From Roseofilum reptotaenium CS-1145 (lineage in GTDB: Bacteria; Cyanobacteriota; Cyanobacteriia; Cyanobacteriales; Desertifilaceae): a stretch of DNA of 64,000 nt. Below the pieces are notes generated by a model. The model did no database searches, had not been told where the DNA came from, and worked only from the letters and a program-made list of their open reading frames with translations. Made by a program: the position numbers and the translations under genes. Shown here in pieces: positions 24,980 through 34,262 of the stretch. The stretch covers positions 62,001 through 126,000 of the forward strand of contig NZ_JAQMUE010000072.1 in NCBI RefSeq assembly GCF_028330985.1, in the 5' to 3' direction. Position 1 is the stretch's first letter; the number at the start of each line of letters is the position of its first letter.

Positions 24980-25494
24980 AATGAGTTAGTCATACTGTTA
25001 GATGACAGGTCAAGTTTCTTGTACATCACATAGACATCAACAAAGCCTTGTGACGGATGTAAACACGCTTCCGGTAATGTCCCCACAATCTCGAAGCCCA
25101 GTTTCCGCCAGAGCCGAACAGCAACCGTATTGGTTGACACCACAAAGTTGTATTGCATCGCCCGAAATCCAAGTCTTACAGCTTCTGTCTGAGAGTGTTT
25201 GAACAGAGCAGAAGCGATGCCCTTCCCACGAGCTGCTTCTGCCACGATGTAGCCAGAATTGCAAACATGAGAACCCGGTCCGGGTTGATTTACCTTTAGA
25301 TAGTAAGTTCCCTGTATTAACCCATCTGAATTTTCTGCAACGCAGGTAACTACTGGCATTTCAACCCAAACTTTAAATGCCTCTTCTTCTGTAATATGAG
25401 TTGCAACGCTGTAGGTCTCACCTGCACGAAATACAGGCTCGATAATTTGCCAAGTTGCTGGCCAGTCAGCTTGTTCTAGAGGTCGAATAATCAT
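24976..25494 (-). CDS. GNAT family N-acetyltransferase
   Basis: This acyl-CoA-dependent acetyltransferase of about 172 residues shows the GNAT acetyl-CoA-binding loop EAARGKGIASALF (about 88-100), preceded by the beta-bulge strand and followed by VVSTNTVAVRLWRKLGFEIVG, typical of the RimI/YhbS-like group. ATG 25494 is preferred over GTG 25497. It overlaps the amidohydrolase start by 4 bp and probably leads that operon. The acceptor substrate is not predictable. Confidence 0.88.
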   Translation of the reverse strand: MIIRPLEQADWPATWQIIEPVFRAGETYSVATHITEEEAFKVWVEMPVVTCVAENSDGLIQGTYYLKVNQPGPGSHVCNSGYIVAEAARGKGIASALFKHSQTEAVRLGFRAMQYNFVVSTNTVAVRLWRKLGFEIVGTLPEACLHPSQGFVDVYVMYKKLDLSSNSMTNSL

Positions 25495-25636
25495 CACGCA
25501 TCAAGGGGATTGTTTTCAGAGGTTATTTTAGGCTGACCTTCCAGGGTTAGGCAATCTCTTATCCATTACAATGCTTGGTGATTTGTGCTATATTGAATCA
25601 AATATTCAGGGCATTATTCAGAGCCAGATCAACAGT

Positions 25637-25948
25637 ATGAAAAATCAAACGCCTAGTTTTCATCAAAAGTGCTATGAACTTTTAACAAAAATTCCCCAAG
25701 GTCAGGTCACAACCTATAAAGAAATCGCAAAAGCCCTCAATACTAAAGCCTATCGTGCCGTGGGAAATGCGATGGCTCGTAATGACAATCCGATTGTCAT
25801 CCCTTGTCATAGAGTGGTCAAAAGCAATGGCGAAATTGGTAATTATCGTTTAGGAGTACCTCGTAAAAAGGAATTACTCCTAAACGAGGGCATTACGATC
25901 AAAAATAATCGGATCGAAAATTTGAGTGAAGTCCTTTATCAATTTTAA
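25637..25948 (+). CDS. Methylated-DNA-protein-cysteine methyltransferase, short form
   Basis: This short, one-domain O6-alkylguanine repair protein is about 103 residues long from ATG 25637. It has the helix-turn-helix TTYKEIAKALNTKAYRAVGNAM (written here as positions about 25-46) with the Arg finger, and the active-site PCHRV with Cys57. Because Cys is present (not Trp as in ATL proteins), it should transfer alkyl groups irreversibly to itself. The N-terminal domain of Ada/Ogt is absent, as in archaeal-type short forms. An ATG at 25571 in frame would add 22 unconserved residues and is less likely. Confidence 0.88.
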   Translation: MKNQTPSFHQKCYELLTKIPQGQVTTYKEIAKALNTKAYRAVGNAMARNDNPIVIPCHRVVKSNGEIGNYRLGVPRKKELLLNEGITIKNNRIENLSEVLYQF

Positions 25949-25963
25949 ACCGATTCAAACGGT

Positions 25964-26569
25964 TTAGAACCTATTTTCAATCACCAATTCGCTCAACGGC
26001 AATTGTCCGGGTTTTGGCCAAGGTTCTTTAAATTTTTTACCAATGGCAACCATTGGCCCCATTACATGGTCTGCGGGTAAATGAATCAGTTCTGCAACTT
26101 TTTCAATGTCAAAGCCAATCATTGGGCAAGAATCATAGCCCATTGCTTTAGCTCCTAACATCAAGGTTTGCATCGCCATACCAATCGAGCGTTGAGCCTC
26201 GTCCCGCTGTAGCCATTCCCGTCCCTCATGAAACGGCCCCATCCAACCTACTAATAAATCAGCCACTTCTTTGGGGGCATTTTGCCAATAGCGTTCGGGG
26301 GCTTTCTGCCAGGCTTTCATATCTGCTGTAAACAGAATTAGTAAAGAAGCATCTGTCATTTGTGCTTGGTCATTGCCCAACTCTTTGCGAATTTTTTCAC
26401 GTAATTCGGGATCGCGAAGAATTACAAAACGCCAATGTTGAATATTAAAACTCGTTGGAGCTTGAATCATAGCTTCCAGAAGTTTTCCCTCTTCTTCTGG
26501 AGTCAGTTTATGATTGGGATCGAAACCTTTAATCGAACGACGTTGATAAATCGCCTGTAAAGTATCCAT
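25964..26569 (-). CDS. Nitroreductase family protein
   Basis: This 201-residue FMN-dependent oxidoreductase carries the N-terminal RRSIKGFDPNHKLTPEE with the FMN phosphate contact, the APTSFNIQHWRFVI segment, and the C-terminal GYDSCPMIGFD and GPMVAIGKKFKEPWPK typical of the NfsB/YodC-like group. It probably reduces quinones or nitro compounds with NAD(P)H. It is on the same strand as the isochorismatase-like gene 61 bp upstream and probably co-transcribed with it, divergent from the LysR regulator. Confidence 0.92.
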   Translation of the reverse strand: MDTLQAIYQRRSIKGFDPNHKLTPEEEGKLLEAMIQAPTSFNIQHWRFVILRDPELREKIRKELGNDQAQMTDASLLILFTADMKAWQKAPERYWQNAPKEVADLLVGWMGPFHEGREWLQRDEAQRSIGMAMQTLMLGAKAMGYDSCPMIGFDIEKVAELIHLPADHVMGPMVAIGKKFKEPWPKPGQLPLSELVIENRF

Positions 26570-26630
26570 TGAGTCAAACTCCTCTTGATTGGTTTAATGC
26601 TTCACGAATTAATCTATTAGAATACTGGAA

Positions 26631-27257
26631 TTACTGTTGTGTAGCAAAATAGCTGGTCATCAAATTTCGATAGTTGGGAATGTACTTAGAGAGTAAAGCC
26701 CCCAAACCTTCAATATCATTGCGCCAGTCACGATGGAGTTCGCAGGCGACACTAAACCAATTCATCATTTGTACCCCAGCCCCTTGCATCCGCAATAATG
26801 CTGCATCTCGTACATCTTTGCTAAATGTACCCGACGCATCAGCTACCACAAAAACATCAAAGCCTTCTTCCAGGGCACTTAAAGCAGGAAACGTCACACA
26901 AACATCCGTCACAACTCCCGCCATAATCAGTTGTTTACGACCGGTATCTTTGATGGCTTTCACAAAGTCTTCATTATCCCAAGCATTAATTTGACCGGGA
27001 CGAGCAATATAAGGGGAATTGGGATGAAATTCTTTAATTTCGGGAACTAAAGGGCCATTAGGGCCATTTTCAAAACTGGTGGTTAGGATGGTTGGAAGAT
27101 TAAAGAATTTCGCTGATTCTGCTAAAGCCAAAACGTTATTCTTAAATTCATTGGGTGAATAATCTTGGACTAATGAGATTAAACCCGCTTGATGATCGAT
27201 AAGTAAAACGACGGCATCATCTTTAGATAGACGTTTGTATTGATAAGAATCAGGCAT
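26631..27257 (-). CDS. Isochorismatase-family cysteine hydrolase (YcaC-like)
   Basis: This 208-residue hydrolase has the catalytic triad elements of the family: Asp21 (VLLIDHQAGL), a lysine near 103-108 and Cys120 in MAGVVTDVCV, preceded by the cis-peptide VV. The closest pattern is YcaC-type proteins of unknown physiological substrate. It lies first in a two-gene unit with the nitroreductase and is divergent from a LysR gene 222 bp away, which is the obvious candidate regulator. Confidence 0.9.
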   Translation of the reverse strand: MPDSYQYKRLSKDDAVVLLIDHQAGLISLVQDYSPNEFKNNVLALAESAKFFNLPTILTTSFENGPNGPLVPEIKEFHPNSPYIARPGQINAWDNEDFVKAIKDTGRKQLIMAGVVTDVCVTFPALSALEEGFDVFVVADASGTFSKDVRDAALLRMQGAGVQMMNWFSVACELHRDWRNDIEGLGALLSKYIPNYRNLMTSYFATQQ

Positions 27258-27438
27258 GATTATTGATTACAGATTGAGACAACATAGCGGTGTTATCAAG
27301 CTAAATAACATTAGCTCGATCTTTACAAAGTAATGGGTCGTTAAGTGATTAATTAAGGGCTGCTACACAAGCAGATGAATTTTGTACCAGCCACCCTCAT
27401 CATAAAATGGTTCTCTAAAAAAGACAATATAGTATTTT

Positions 27439-27455
27439 AGAGACACATTGTCTCT
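27439..27455. promoter_or_regulatory. Palindromic operator candidate for the LysR gene
   Basis: AGAGACA and TGTCTCT flank a CAT spacer, a perfect 7-bp inverted repeat centred 33 bp before the LysR ATG and inside the divergent intergenic region. It fits a LysR-type autoregulatory site, though LysR sites usually contain T-N11-A. Confidence 0.5.
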
Positions 27456-27479
27456 ATTTTGTTTACAATTCAGGGTCTG

Positions 27480-28409
27480 ATGGATAAGTTTGAAAGTATA
27501 CATGCATTCACACAAGTCGTTGAAGAAGGTAGCTTTGCTGCGGCGGCGAGAAAAATGCAGCTCTCGCGTTCAGCAGTGAATAAGCTGGTGATTGCTTTAG
27601 AGAAGTATTTGGGAGTGCCATTGCTCTACCGTACAACGCGTCAAGTTACACTGACCGATAATGGTCAAGCATTTTATGAACGCTGTCTTGATATTCTTCA
27701 TCGCTTAGAAGAAGCAGAATTCAGTATTTCTGAGCAACAGACTGAACCGAAAGGAAATCTGAAAATCAATGCTCCGATGTCTTTTGGTCTCTCCTTTTTA
27801 GGTGCAAAAATAGCTGAGTTTATGACTCAATATAAACAGGTTAAAATCCAATTGACGTTAGAAGATCGTTTTGTAGATCCGATCGCTGAAGGTTACGATC
27901 TGGTTATTCGCATCAGCTTACCTCTAAAATCTCCAAGTTTGATTGTTCACCCCATTGCCACTATTTCTCGCGTCATTTGTGCAGCCCCGAGTTACCTCAA
28001 CAACAGAGGGATTCCGACTGAGATTGAAGACTTAAAACAACATTCGTGTATGCATTATGGATATTTGGCAACTGGGGAACGTTGGCCCTTCATTTATCAA
28101 GGAGAAGAAAGACTTATTTCTATTGATGGGGTCTTTTGTTCTAACAATGGAGAAGTTTTGCGAGATGCGGCTGTCAATGGATTGGGCATTGTAATGTTGC
28201 CCAACTTTATTGTCGAACAAGATTTAAGGAAAGGAAATTTACAGGTTCTCTTGTCGAACTATAACGTTCCAGAATTGACGTTATATGTCGTGTATCCGGT
28301 AAGTTCGAGCATTTCCAAGAAGGTTAAGCTATTTACTCAATTTATGCAACAGGCATTGGATGAGGTTAAATGTCAGGATTCAGAAACGGGAACTCTTAAG
28401 CCAAAATAG
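27480..28409 (+). CDS. LysR family transcriptional regulator
   Basis: This protein of about 309 residues has the LysR winged helix-turn-helix at 1-60 (GSFAAAARKMQLSRSAVNKL), and a substrate-binding domain from about 90 (NLKINAPMSFGLSFLG) to the end, of the DsdC/AaeR-like subgroup often linked to quinone or aldehyde stress. ATG 27480 is the natural start. It is divergent from the isochorismatase-nitroreductase pair, so it is inferred to control it. Its last 37 bp overlap the 3' end of the convergent cupin gene. Confidence 0.92.
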   Translation: MDKFESIHAFTQVVEEGSFAAAARKMQLSRSAVNKLVIALEKYLGVPLLYRTTRQVTLTDNGQAFYERCLDILHRLEEAEFSISEQQTEPKGNLKINAPMSFGLSFLGAKIAEFMTQYKQVKIQLTLEDRFVDPIAEGYDLVIRISLPLKSPSLIVHPIATISRVICAAPSYLNNRGIPTEIEDLKQHSCMHYGYLATGERWPFIYQGEERLISIDGVFCSNNGEVLRDAAVNGLGIVMLPNFIVEQDLRKGNLQVLLSNYNVPELTLYVVYPVSSSISKKVKLFTQFMQQALDEVKCQDSETGTLKPK

Positions 28410-28723
28410 GTTACTACTAATTCCGTTGAACCGGTATTTCGTAATTCATGAATTTCTCCAACATCAATGGCAATGCAAGTGCCTGGAGAAAGGGTATACT
28501 CCTGGTTATCTACGGTAATAATCCCTGTGCCAGATTCAATAAAAAAGACTTCGCACATATCTTGATGGGCGTGACCATTCGCGACTTCTCCAGGGGGAAA
28601 TTTGGCTTGGGAAAAGTTGGTTAAATGGGGTAAGTCCCCAATACGTAACATGACTTGTTTATGGATATTGGCATTATGCGAAACGCCTTCTTGGGGGATG
28701 TCGTTTAAGGTCGTGATTTTCAT
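28373..28723 (-). CDS. Cupin-domain protein
   Basis: This single-cupin protein of 116 residues has metal-site motif 1 NGHAHQDMCEVFFIESG (His-x-His and Glu) and motif 2 IAIDVGEIHELRNTG with the third His. Such small cupins may be dioxygenases, isomerases or sensors; the reaction is not predictable. It converges with, and overlaps, the LysR gene by 37 bp at the 3' ends. Its 5' side carries a GGGAATA tandem repeat directly before the ATG. Confidence 0.88.
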   Translation of the reverse strand: MKITTLNDIPQEGVSHNANIHKQVMLRIGDLPHLTNFSQAKFPPGEVANGHAHQDMCEVFFIESGTGIITVDNQEYTLSPGTCIAIDVGEIHELRNTGSTELVVTYFGLRVPVSES

Positions 28724-28752
28724 TAGGGAATAGGGAATAGGGAATGGGGAAT
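28724..28752. repeat. GGGAATA tandem repeat next to the cupin start
   Basis: Four adjacent units of the TAGGGAA / TGGGGAA type lie immediately upstream of the cupin ATG, in the place where a ribosome site should be. This resembles repeats at 1021 and 58193. Confidence 0.65.
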
Positions 28753-28759
28753 AAACGCA

Positions 28760-29110
28760 TTATGGTTCATCTAGAGATTCAGACTCTAAGGACTTCGGTA
28801 AATTGCGGATGACCTCGGCTTGAAACCAAACCCTGAGAATAGTTTGTAACTGTACTCGACTAATATAGGGCCATCCTCCTTCGGTTTCCATGTCTCGCAG
28901 CAGGGTATACAAGGCTTGACGGTTATTGGGAAGGGAGTCTTGAAACCAGGTTTCTCGAATATAACGATGCATGTCTTCGAGACTGCGAAGGATAGCTAAT
29001 AAGGTAACGGCATCCTTTTGATGTGTAGCGGCTAGGCTTTGTATCCGCTCTAGAGTGGCGTTGAGTTCCTGTTCCCAGGGTTGTAGAGTAGGGTCTAAAT
29101 CCTTGTCCAT
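28760..29110 (-). CDS. Conserved-looking helical protein of unknown function
   Basis: This 116-residue soluble all-helical protein shows LEDMHRYIRETWFQDSLPNNRQALYTLLRDMETEGGWPYISR in its middle (residues about 46-87, key aromatic residues Trp and Tyr). There is no membrane segment or catalytic motif. It lies 36 bp upstream of the cupin gene on the same strand and 86 bp downstream of coaE. I do not recognise the family. Confidence 0.7.
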   Translation of the reverse strand: MDKDLDPTLQPWEQELNATLERIQSLAATHQKDAVTLLAILRSLEDMHRYIRETWFQDSLPNNRQALYTLLRDMETEGGWPYISRVQLQTILRVWFQAEVIRNLPKSLESESLDEP

Positions 29111-29196
29111 CCGTGATTGAATTGTTTACCTATGTTAGGGTGATTGAATTATATTTTACTGTAACCGAAAACTGGCGATCGCCGCTATCCCATCGA

Positions 29197-29796
29197 TTAA
29201 AAGTTGGATTGGAGGATTCGATCGATTTGTTGAAACAATTCGGACTCAGTGGAAGAGTTATCTAACAGGCGATCGCCTCGCTGGCATTTTTCAGCTAAGG
29301 GCATTTGAGAGTTGATTCTCATCTGCGCTTGTTCTAAAGTCAAGTGATTGCGGCGCATTAACCGTTCTATTTGTTGCGCTTCAGAACAGTAGACCACCCA
29401 AATCTCCTCGACTAGATCGGTCATCTGGGCTTCAAAGAGGAGGGGAATGGAGAAGACTAGGGTATCCTGGGGAGAGGATTGATTGAGGTCATGGTATAGG
29501 CGATCGCGCACATAAGGATGAATTTGCTCCTCTAACCATTGCCGCTCTACGGGGTTACTAAAGACAATTTCCCCTAACTGCTGACGATTTAATCCGCCTC
29601 CTGGTAACTCAATAGTCTTTCCATATCGTTGCACAATGCGTTGGAAAATCGGCGATTTCGGTTGCACTGCTTCTCGTGCATACCGATCGGCATCAAACAC
29701 GGGTAAACCATAACGTTGTTCAAGATATCCAGTAACCGTACTTTTCCCAGTCGCAATTCCCCCCGTAATTCCAATTTGCGCTTGTTTTTGGCTCAT
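29197..29796 (-). CDS. coaE: Dephospho-CoA kinase
   Basis: This 199-residue P-loop kinase catalyses the last step of coenzyme A synthesis. The Walker A motif is GITGGIATGKST (residues 8-19), with the CoA-binding FDADRYAREAV, then the LID region QQIERLMRRNHLTLEQAQMR and PLAEKCQRGD. Length and motifs are normal. It lies near phosphoketolase and pta, all of which touch acetyl-CoA metabolism, though on its own it is a housekeeping gene. Confidence 0.96.
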   Translation of the reverse strand: MSQKQAQIGITGGIATGKSTVTGYLEQRYGLPVFDADRYAREAVQPKSPIFQRIVQRYGKTIELPGGGLNRQQLGEIVFSNPVERQWLEEQIHPYVRDRLYHDLNQSSPQDTLVFSIPLLFEAQMTDLVEEIWVVYCSEAQQIERLMRRNHLTLEQAQMRINSQMPLAEKCQRGDRLLDNSSTESELFQQIDRILQSNF

Positions 29797-29854
29797 CGTT
29801 GAGATCGTCCCTCTTATTCGTCATTTCCAATAACAATGAAATATATAGAACAAG

Positions 29855-29882
29855 GAAGGAGCGAAAAGAATTTCGCCCCTAT
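29855..29882. repeat. GTAGGGG-family palindrome, degraded copy
   Basis: GAAGGAGCGAAAAG faces AATTTCGCCCCTAT. The 3' arm is nearly intact and the 5' arm has several changes. It sits between coaE and xfp, just after the xfp stop. Confidence 0.6.
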
Positions 29883-29895
29883 TCGTATTAAATGA

Positions 29896-32304
29896 TTAAT
29901 ACGGCCATTTCCAGTTGACAATCTCTTCCCTATCAATGCCTTGTTCGCGGGCATATTGGAGGTTTTCGATAATGGCATTTTTCATCCGTTCTTTGACATA
30001 GGCAGCCGCAGAACCGAGTTTCGGCACGCGGTCAATTACATCAATTACGAGGTTAAAGCGATCGACTTGGTTATTGATCGCTAATTCCAGAGGGGTGTTA
30101 ATGTTTCCTTTTTCTTTGTAGCCGCGAACATGAATCCGGTCTTGATTAGCGCGGCGATACACCAGTTTGTGGATTAACCAAGGATAACCATGGAAGTTGA
30201 ACATTACAGGTTTATCAACGGTGAAAAGGCTGTTAAAGTCGCGATCGCTTAAACCATGGGGATGCTCCCCTTCTGACATCAGTTTAAACAAATCAACAAC
30301 ATTAATAAACCGTACTTTAAGATCCGGGAATTCATCGCGCAAAATAGCAGTTGCAGCCAAAGATTCCATCGTCGGAATATCGCCACAGCAAGCCATAATC
30401 ACATCCGGCATATCCGGGTCTTTGCCACAGTCATCATTACTGGCCCATTCCCAGATGCCAATCCCTTTGGTGCAATGTTTAACCGCATCCTCCATATTGA
30501 GATATTGCAGGTGCATTTGTTTATCCGAGATGATCACATTTACATAGTCAGTGCTGCATAAACAGTGGTCAGAAACCGAGAGTAAGCAGTTGGCATCGGG
30601 GGGGAAGTAAACGCGAACCACATCGGGACTTTTGTTGGTTACCAGGTCTACAAATCCAGGGTCTTGGTGGCTAAAACCGTTGTGATCTTGTCGCCAAACG
30701 AGGGAAGAGAGGAGAATATTTAAGGAAGATACGGAGGCCCGCCAGGGGACTTCATTTTTACAGATATCTAACCATTTGGCATGTTGGTTAAACATCGAAT
30801 CCACTACATGGGCAAAGGCTTCGTAAGTATGGAAGAGTCCATGACGACCGGTCAGTAAGTAGCCTTCTAACCATCCTTGCAAGGTATGTTCGCTGAGGAT
30901 TTCCATGACCCGACCATCCGTAGAGAGTTCGCTACCGTCGAGGTCTTCGGGAAGAAAGTCAGCCATCCAGACTTTTTTGCTCACTTCGTAGACCGGATGG
31001 AGACGGTTAGAAGCCGTTTCATCGGGGCCGAAGAGCCGGAAATTATTTGGGTTGTCGCGCATAACTTCCCGCAGAAAGTAGCCGAGGAATTTCGTATTTT
31101 CCACTTCCACAGTGCCCGGTTTGGGGATTTCTACAGCAAAGTTGCGGAAGTCTGGCATTTTTAGATCTTTGCGGAGGATGCCACCGTTAGCACTCGGGTT
31201 CGCACTCATGCGGCGATCGCCTTTTGGAGCCAGTTCTTTTAATTCTGGAATCAGTTTGCCGTTCTCATCAAACAGTTCTTCCGGTTTATAGCTCTTCATC
31301 CACTCTTCCAACAAACGCACATGCTCTGGGTTACTGTGCATTCCGCCCATAGGCACTTGGTGCGCTCTCCAAAAGCCTTCTACTTTGTGACCATTTACTT
31401 CTTTGGGCCCCGTCCAGCCTTTAGGAGTCCGCAGAATAATCATTGGCCAGCGGGGGCGTTTGGCTTTTCCTGTTCGACGAGCCTCTTCTTGAATTGCCCG
31501 AATATGGTTAATACAAGTTTCCATCGTTCCGGCCATCTTTTGGTGCATAATGGCCGGGTCATCACCTTCAACCACATAGGGGGTATACCCATAGCCGATA
31601 AATAAGCTTTCAAGTTCCTCTGCACTGATGCGAGAGAGAACCGTTGGGTTGGCAATTTTATAGCCGTTCAGGTTAAGAATAGGCAAAACCGCCCCATCCC
31701 GGATTGGGTTCAGGAATTTGTTTGAGTGCCAAGCTGTAGCCAGAGGGCCGGTTTCCGCTTCTCCATCTCCAACCACCACAGCCGCGATCAGGTCGGGGTT
31801 ATCATACACTGTTCCGTAGGCATGGGAAACACTGTAACCGAGTTCTCCCCCTTCGTGGATAGAACCGGGAGTTTCTGGGGTACAATGACTGCCGATATGA
31901 CCGGGGAACGAGAACTGCTTGAAGAATTTCTGCATCCCTTCTTCGTCTTCGCTTTTGTCTGGATAGACTTCAGAATAGGTTCCTTCCAGATAAACGGGGC
32001 CTAAAACTCCAGGGGCACCATGGCCGGGACCGGCTAGGTAGATTGCGTTGAGGTCATATTTGTTAATCAGCCGATTGAGGTGAACATAGCTGAAACTGAG
32101 GGCTGGGGATGCTCCCCAATGACCGAGGAGGCGGTATTTTATATGTTCGGGTTTAAGAGTTTCTTTTAGTAATGGATTGTCTCGCAGATAGATCATACCT
32201 ACAGCAAGATAATTACAAGCCCGCCAGTAGGCATCCATTTTTTTTAACTCATCGGGGGAGAGTGAATTTTCCTGGGGACTGAGTCTTTCAGGTGAAGCTA
32301 CCAT
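29896..32304 (-). CDS. xfp: Xylulose-5-phosphate/fructose-6-phosphate phosphoketolase
   Basis: This 802-residue TPP enzyme cleaves xylulose 5-P or fructose 6-P with phosphate to give acetyl phosphate plus glyceraldehyde 3-P or erythrose 4-P. Family marks: [30 protein letters not shown], the TPP-binding [30 protein letters not shown] and, in the second half, [18 protein letters not shown]. Its product acetyl phosphate is the substrate of pta and ackA encoded 2 kb away in the opposite direction. Length matches the family. Confidence 0.97.
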   Translation of the reverse strand: MVASPERLSPQENSLSPDELKKMDAYWRACNYLAVGMIYLRDNPLLKETLKPEHIKYRLLGHWGASPALSFSYVHLNRLINKYDLNAIYLAGPGHGAPGVLGPVYLEGTYSEVYPDKSEDEEGMQKFFKQFSFPGHIGSHCTPETPGSIHEGGELGYSVSHAYGTVYDNPDLIAAVVVGDGEAETGPLATAWHSNKFLNPIRDGAVLPILNLNGYKIANPTVLSRISAEELESLFIGYGYTPYVVEGDDPAIMHQKMAGTMETCINHIRAIQEEARRTGKAKRPRWPMIILRTPKGWTGPKEVNGHKVEGFWRAHQVPMGGMHSNPEHVRLLEEWMKSYKPEELFDENGKLIPELKELAPKGDRRMSANPSANGGILRKDLKMPDFRNFAVEIPKPGTVEVENTKFLGYFLREVMRDNPNNFRLFGPDETASNRLHPVYEVSKKVWMADFLPEDLDGSELSTDGRVMEILSEHTLQGWLEGYLLTGRHGLFHTYEAFAHVVDSMFNQHAKWLDICKNEVPWRASVSSLNILLSSLVWRQDHNGFSHQDPGFVDLVTNKSPDVVRVYFPPDANCLLSVSDHCLCSTDYVNVIISDKQMHLQYLNMEDAVKHCTKGIGIWEWASNDDCGKDPDMPDVIMACCGDIPTMESLAATAILRDEFPDLKVRFINVVDLFKLMSEGEHPHGLSDRDFNSLFTVDKPVMFNFHGYPWLIHKLVYRRANQDRIHVRGYKEKGNINTPLELAINNQVDRFNLVIDVIDRVPKLGSAAAYVKERMKNAIIENLQYAREQGIDREEIVNWKWPY

Positions 32305-32669
32305 AAGTTCTAATCTATCTTAACGAAAGGGCCAAATGCTTGAAGTTGTGTCAATTTTGAGCCGTCACTTTTCAGTTCCAAGCCATGCTTCTGAACTTTT
32401 GGTATCTTAAACTCCTTTACCAGCGAAATGTCCCCAGAGTCCAAAAATCTTAAGATTTCCTTTGGGTTCCCAGAGTGGCGTTTATCCCTCTTCTATCAAC
32501 CCGCTCTATAGAACTCTAATGATATTGCTTTTGGAGAAACTTTAAGGTAAGATTAAATTTATGTCTGCTATCTTAATCTCCACATTCTAGAGTCAAGAAA
32601 TCTACCTGAGAAATACTTGCTACTGAATGGGATTGCAAGTCAGCGCTATCTCGTATATTGCTCGCAGCA
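32305..32669. other. Non-coding divergent region between xfp and the membrane-protein gene
   Basis: About 365 bp, A+T-rich, with no convincing frame, tRNA or repeat. It must contain divergent promoters for xfp and the membrane-protein gene, but I cannot assign -35/-10 boxes with confidence. Confidence 0.4.
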
Positions 32670-33377
32670 ATGAATATAAAAAACACTTTTTCTCCATTCA
32701 GTATTACCAGAATCCTCACTGTTTTCTTTCTTCTTTTTAGTCTGGTTAACCTCGTTATCCAACTGGCAAAGTATGGATTTAACTATCGTCAAGAATGGAT
32801 GGTTATTTTTAATATGGATCGGGAAATGAACTTTCCCACTCTATATACGGTACTCTTGCTGGCCTTCTGCTCATTTTTGTTTAAGCTTATCTTCCAACTG
32901 GAGAAGCGTGAAAAATTGCCCTTTGCTTCTTACTGGAGAGTCTTGCATTTTATTTTTGCCTTTATGGCATTAGATGAAGGTTTACAGATTCACGAAATTA
33001 TGATTATCCCGGAAGTAGGCCAACATCTACCAGGTATCTTTGCTGCTGTTTGGGTGATTCCCTATGGCGTTGTCACTTTGGGATTAATCTATTATTTTTC
33101 TAAGTTTGTCAATCATTTACCAAGACAAATTAAAAGGATGGTGATCGCCTCGGGAATTCTTTACGTGTTCGGCGTTTTAGGTTTGGAAATGATGGGTAGT
33201 ATCTGGATTAGAATTGCAGGAGGAATGCAAAACCTCGTCTATTCCTTGCTCGCTAGTACGGAAGAAATGCTGGAAGTGACGGGTTTAATCGTGCTGATCC
33301 ATGCCTTGCTAATTTACATTACGAAATACCATCGCCAGTCGATCGAGATTACCTTTGATATCCAAAGTCAACAATAG
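32670..33377 (+). CDS. Multi-spanning membrane protein of unknown function
   Basis: This 235-residue protein has about six hydrophobic segments (near 12-33, 56-76, 86-106, 123-146, 160-182, 200-222). A short conserved-looking polar stretch, FMALDEGLQIHE, in the third segment puts acidic and His residues inside the membrane region, suggestive of a metal or proton site. ATG 32670 is preferred to an upstream TTG. It is followed by a hairpin and then the histidine phosphatase gene. I do not recognise the family. Confidence 0.7.
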   Translation: MNIKNTFSPFSITRILTVFFLLFSLVNLVIQLAKYGFNYRQEWMVIFNMDREMNFPTLYTVLLLAFCSFLFKLIFQLEKREKLPFASYWRVLHFIFAFMALDEGLQIHEIMIIPEVGQHLPGIFAAVWVIPYGVVTLGLIYYFSKFVNHLPRQIKRMVIASGILYVFGVLGLEMMGSIWIRIAGGMQNLVYSLLASTEEMLEVTGLIVLIHALLIYITKYHRQSIEITFDIQSQQ

Positions 33378-33443
33378 TCTACGAATCGGTCTTTGATAGA
33401 CAAGAGGCTGGGGCACCTTGTTAAGTAGATTTTCATAGAACAA

Positions 33444-33463
33444 TAAGATGACGGGTCATCTTA
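33444..33463 (+). terminator. Hairpin after the membrane-protein gene
   Basis: TAAGATGA (33444-33451) pairs with TCATCTTA (33456-33463) around a CGGG loop. It lies 66 bp after the stop, without a long T-run. Confidence 0.4.
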
Positions 33464-33581
33464 AGAGAGACTTAACTTTATATTAATATCAAAAAATTAA
33501 GGAGTTTGGTAGTTTTAAACCAAGTTTCTCTTGCTAGAACATAATGGGAACAAGCATTCCATCTGTGACCCGTCTAATCCT

Positions 33582-34220
33582 ATGAGCCTAACTTTATATT
33601 TTCTTAGACATGGAGAAACGACCTACAGTCAAGAGGGAGGTTATTGTGGTGTCCTCGATCCTGAGTTGACCGAAGATGGAGAAAAAATGGCTCAACAGTT
33701 TGCCCAAGCCTATGCAAAATTGGATTGGAGAGCAGCTTATGTCAGTCCGATGAAACGGACGATCGCCACAGCAACCCCCTTGTGCCAAACCCTGAACCTA
33801 GAGATGGAACTGCGGGAAGGACTCAAGGAACTCAATTACGGACAATGGGAAGGAGAACAGCCCGCAACTGTAAACCAAACTTATCATGATGACTATGTTC
33901 GCTGGTTAACCGATCCAGGCTGGAATGCCCCCACAGGAGGTGAAAAGGGTATTGATGTTTCCCGACGCGTGTCTGCGGCTATCCAGGAAATTGAGGGTCG
34001 TTATCCCTCTGGCAATGTGCTGGTGGTCTCCCATAAAGCCACCATTCGGATTATGTTATGCCGCTTATTGGGGATTGATGTGGGACGATTTCGCGATCGC
34101 ATTGCCATGCCAGTCGGTGGGGTGAGCATCGTAGAAATGCGCCCCCATGGCCCCTTATTACACCAATTAGCCGATCGCTCCCATCTAGAGAGCGCACTGC
34201 GATCGCGGCCTGGAACTTAG
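33582..34220 (+). CDS. Histidine phosphatase superfamily protein (phosphoglycerate mutase-like)
   Basis: This protein of about 212 residues has the catalytic LYFLRHGETTYSQ (phospho-acceptor His near residue 9), a second-site Arg in SPMKRTIATA, the proton-donor Glu in LKELNYGQWEGEQP, and the second His in VVSHKATIRIML. This matches the cofactor-dependent phosphatase branch (CobC/GpmB-like) rather than true glycolytic mutase. ATG 33582 gives the right start; the upstream in-frame alternative adds 17 unrelated residues. It lies 42 bp before pta and may share its transcript. Confidence 0.9.
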   Translation: MSLTLYFLRHGETTYSQEGGYCGVLDPELTEDGEKMAQQFAQAYAKLDWRAAYVSPMKRTIATATPLCQTLNLEMELREGLKELNYGQWEGEQPATVNQTYHDDYVRWLTDPGWNAPTGGEKGIDVSRRVSAAIQEIEGRYPSGNVLVVSHKATIRIMLCRLLGIDVGRFRDRIAMPVGGVSIVEMRPHGPLLHQLADRSHLESALRSRPGT

Positions 34221-34262
34221 TATCCATTCTTTTTCTTTTGCAATATTTAAGGTGAGTAGACT

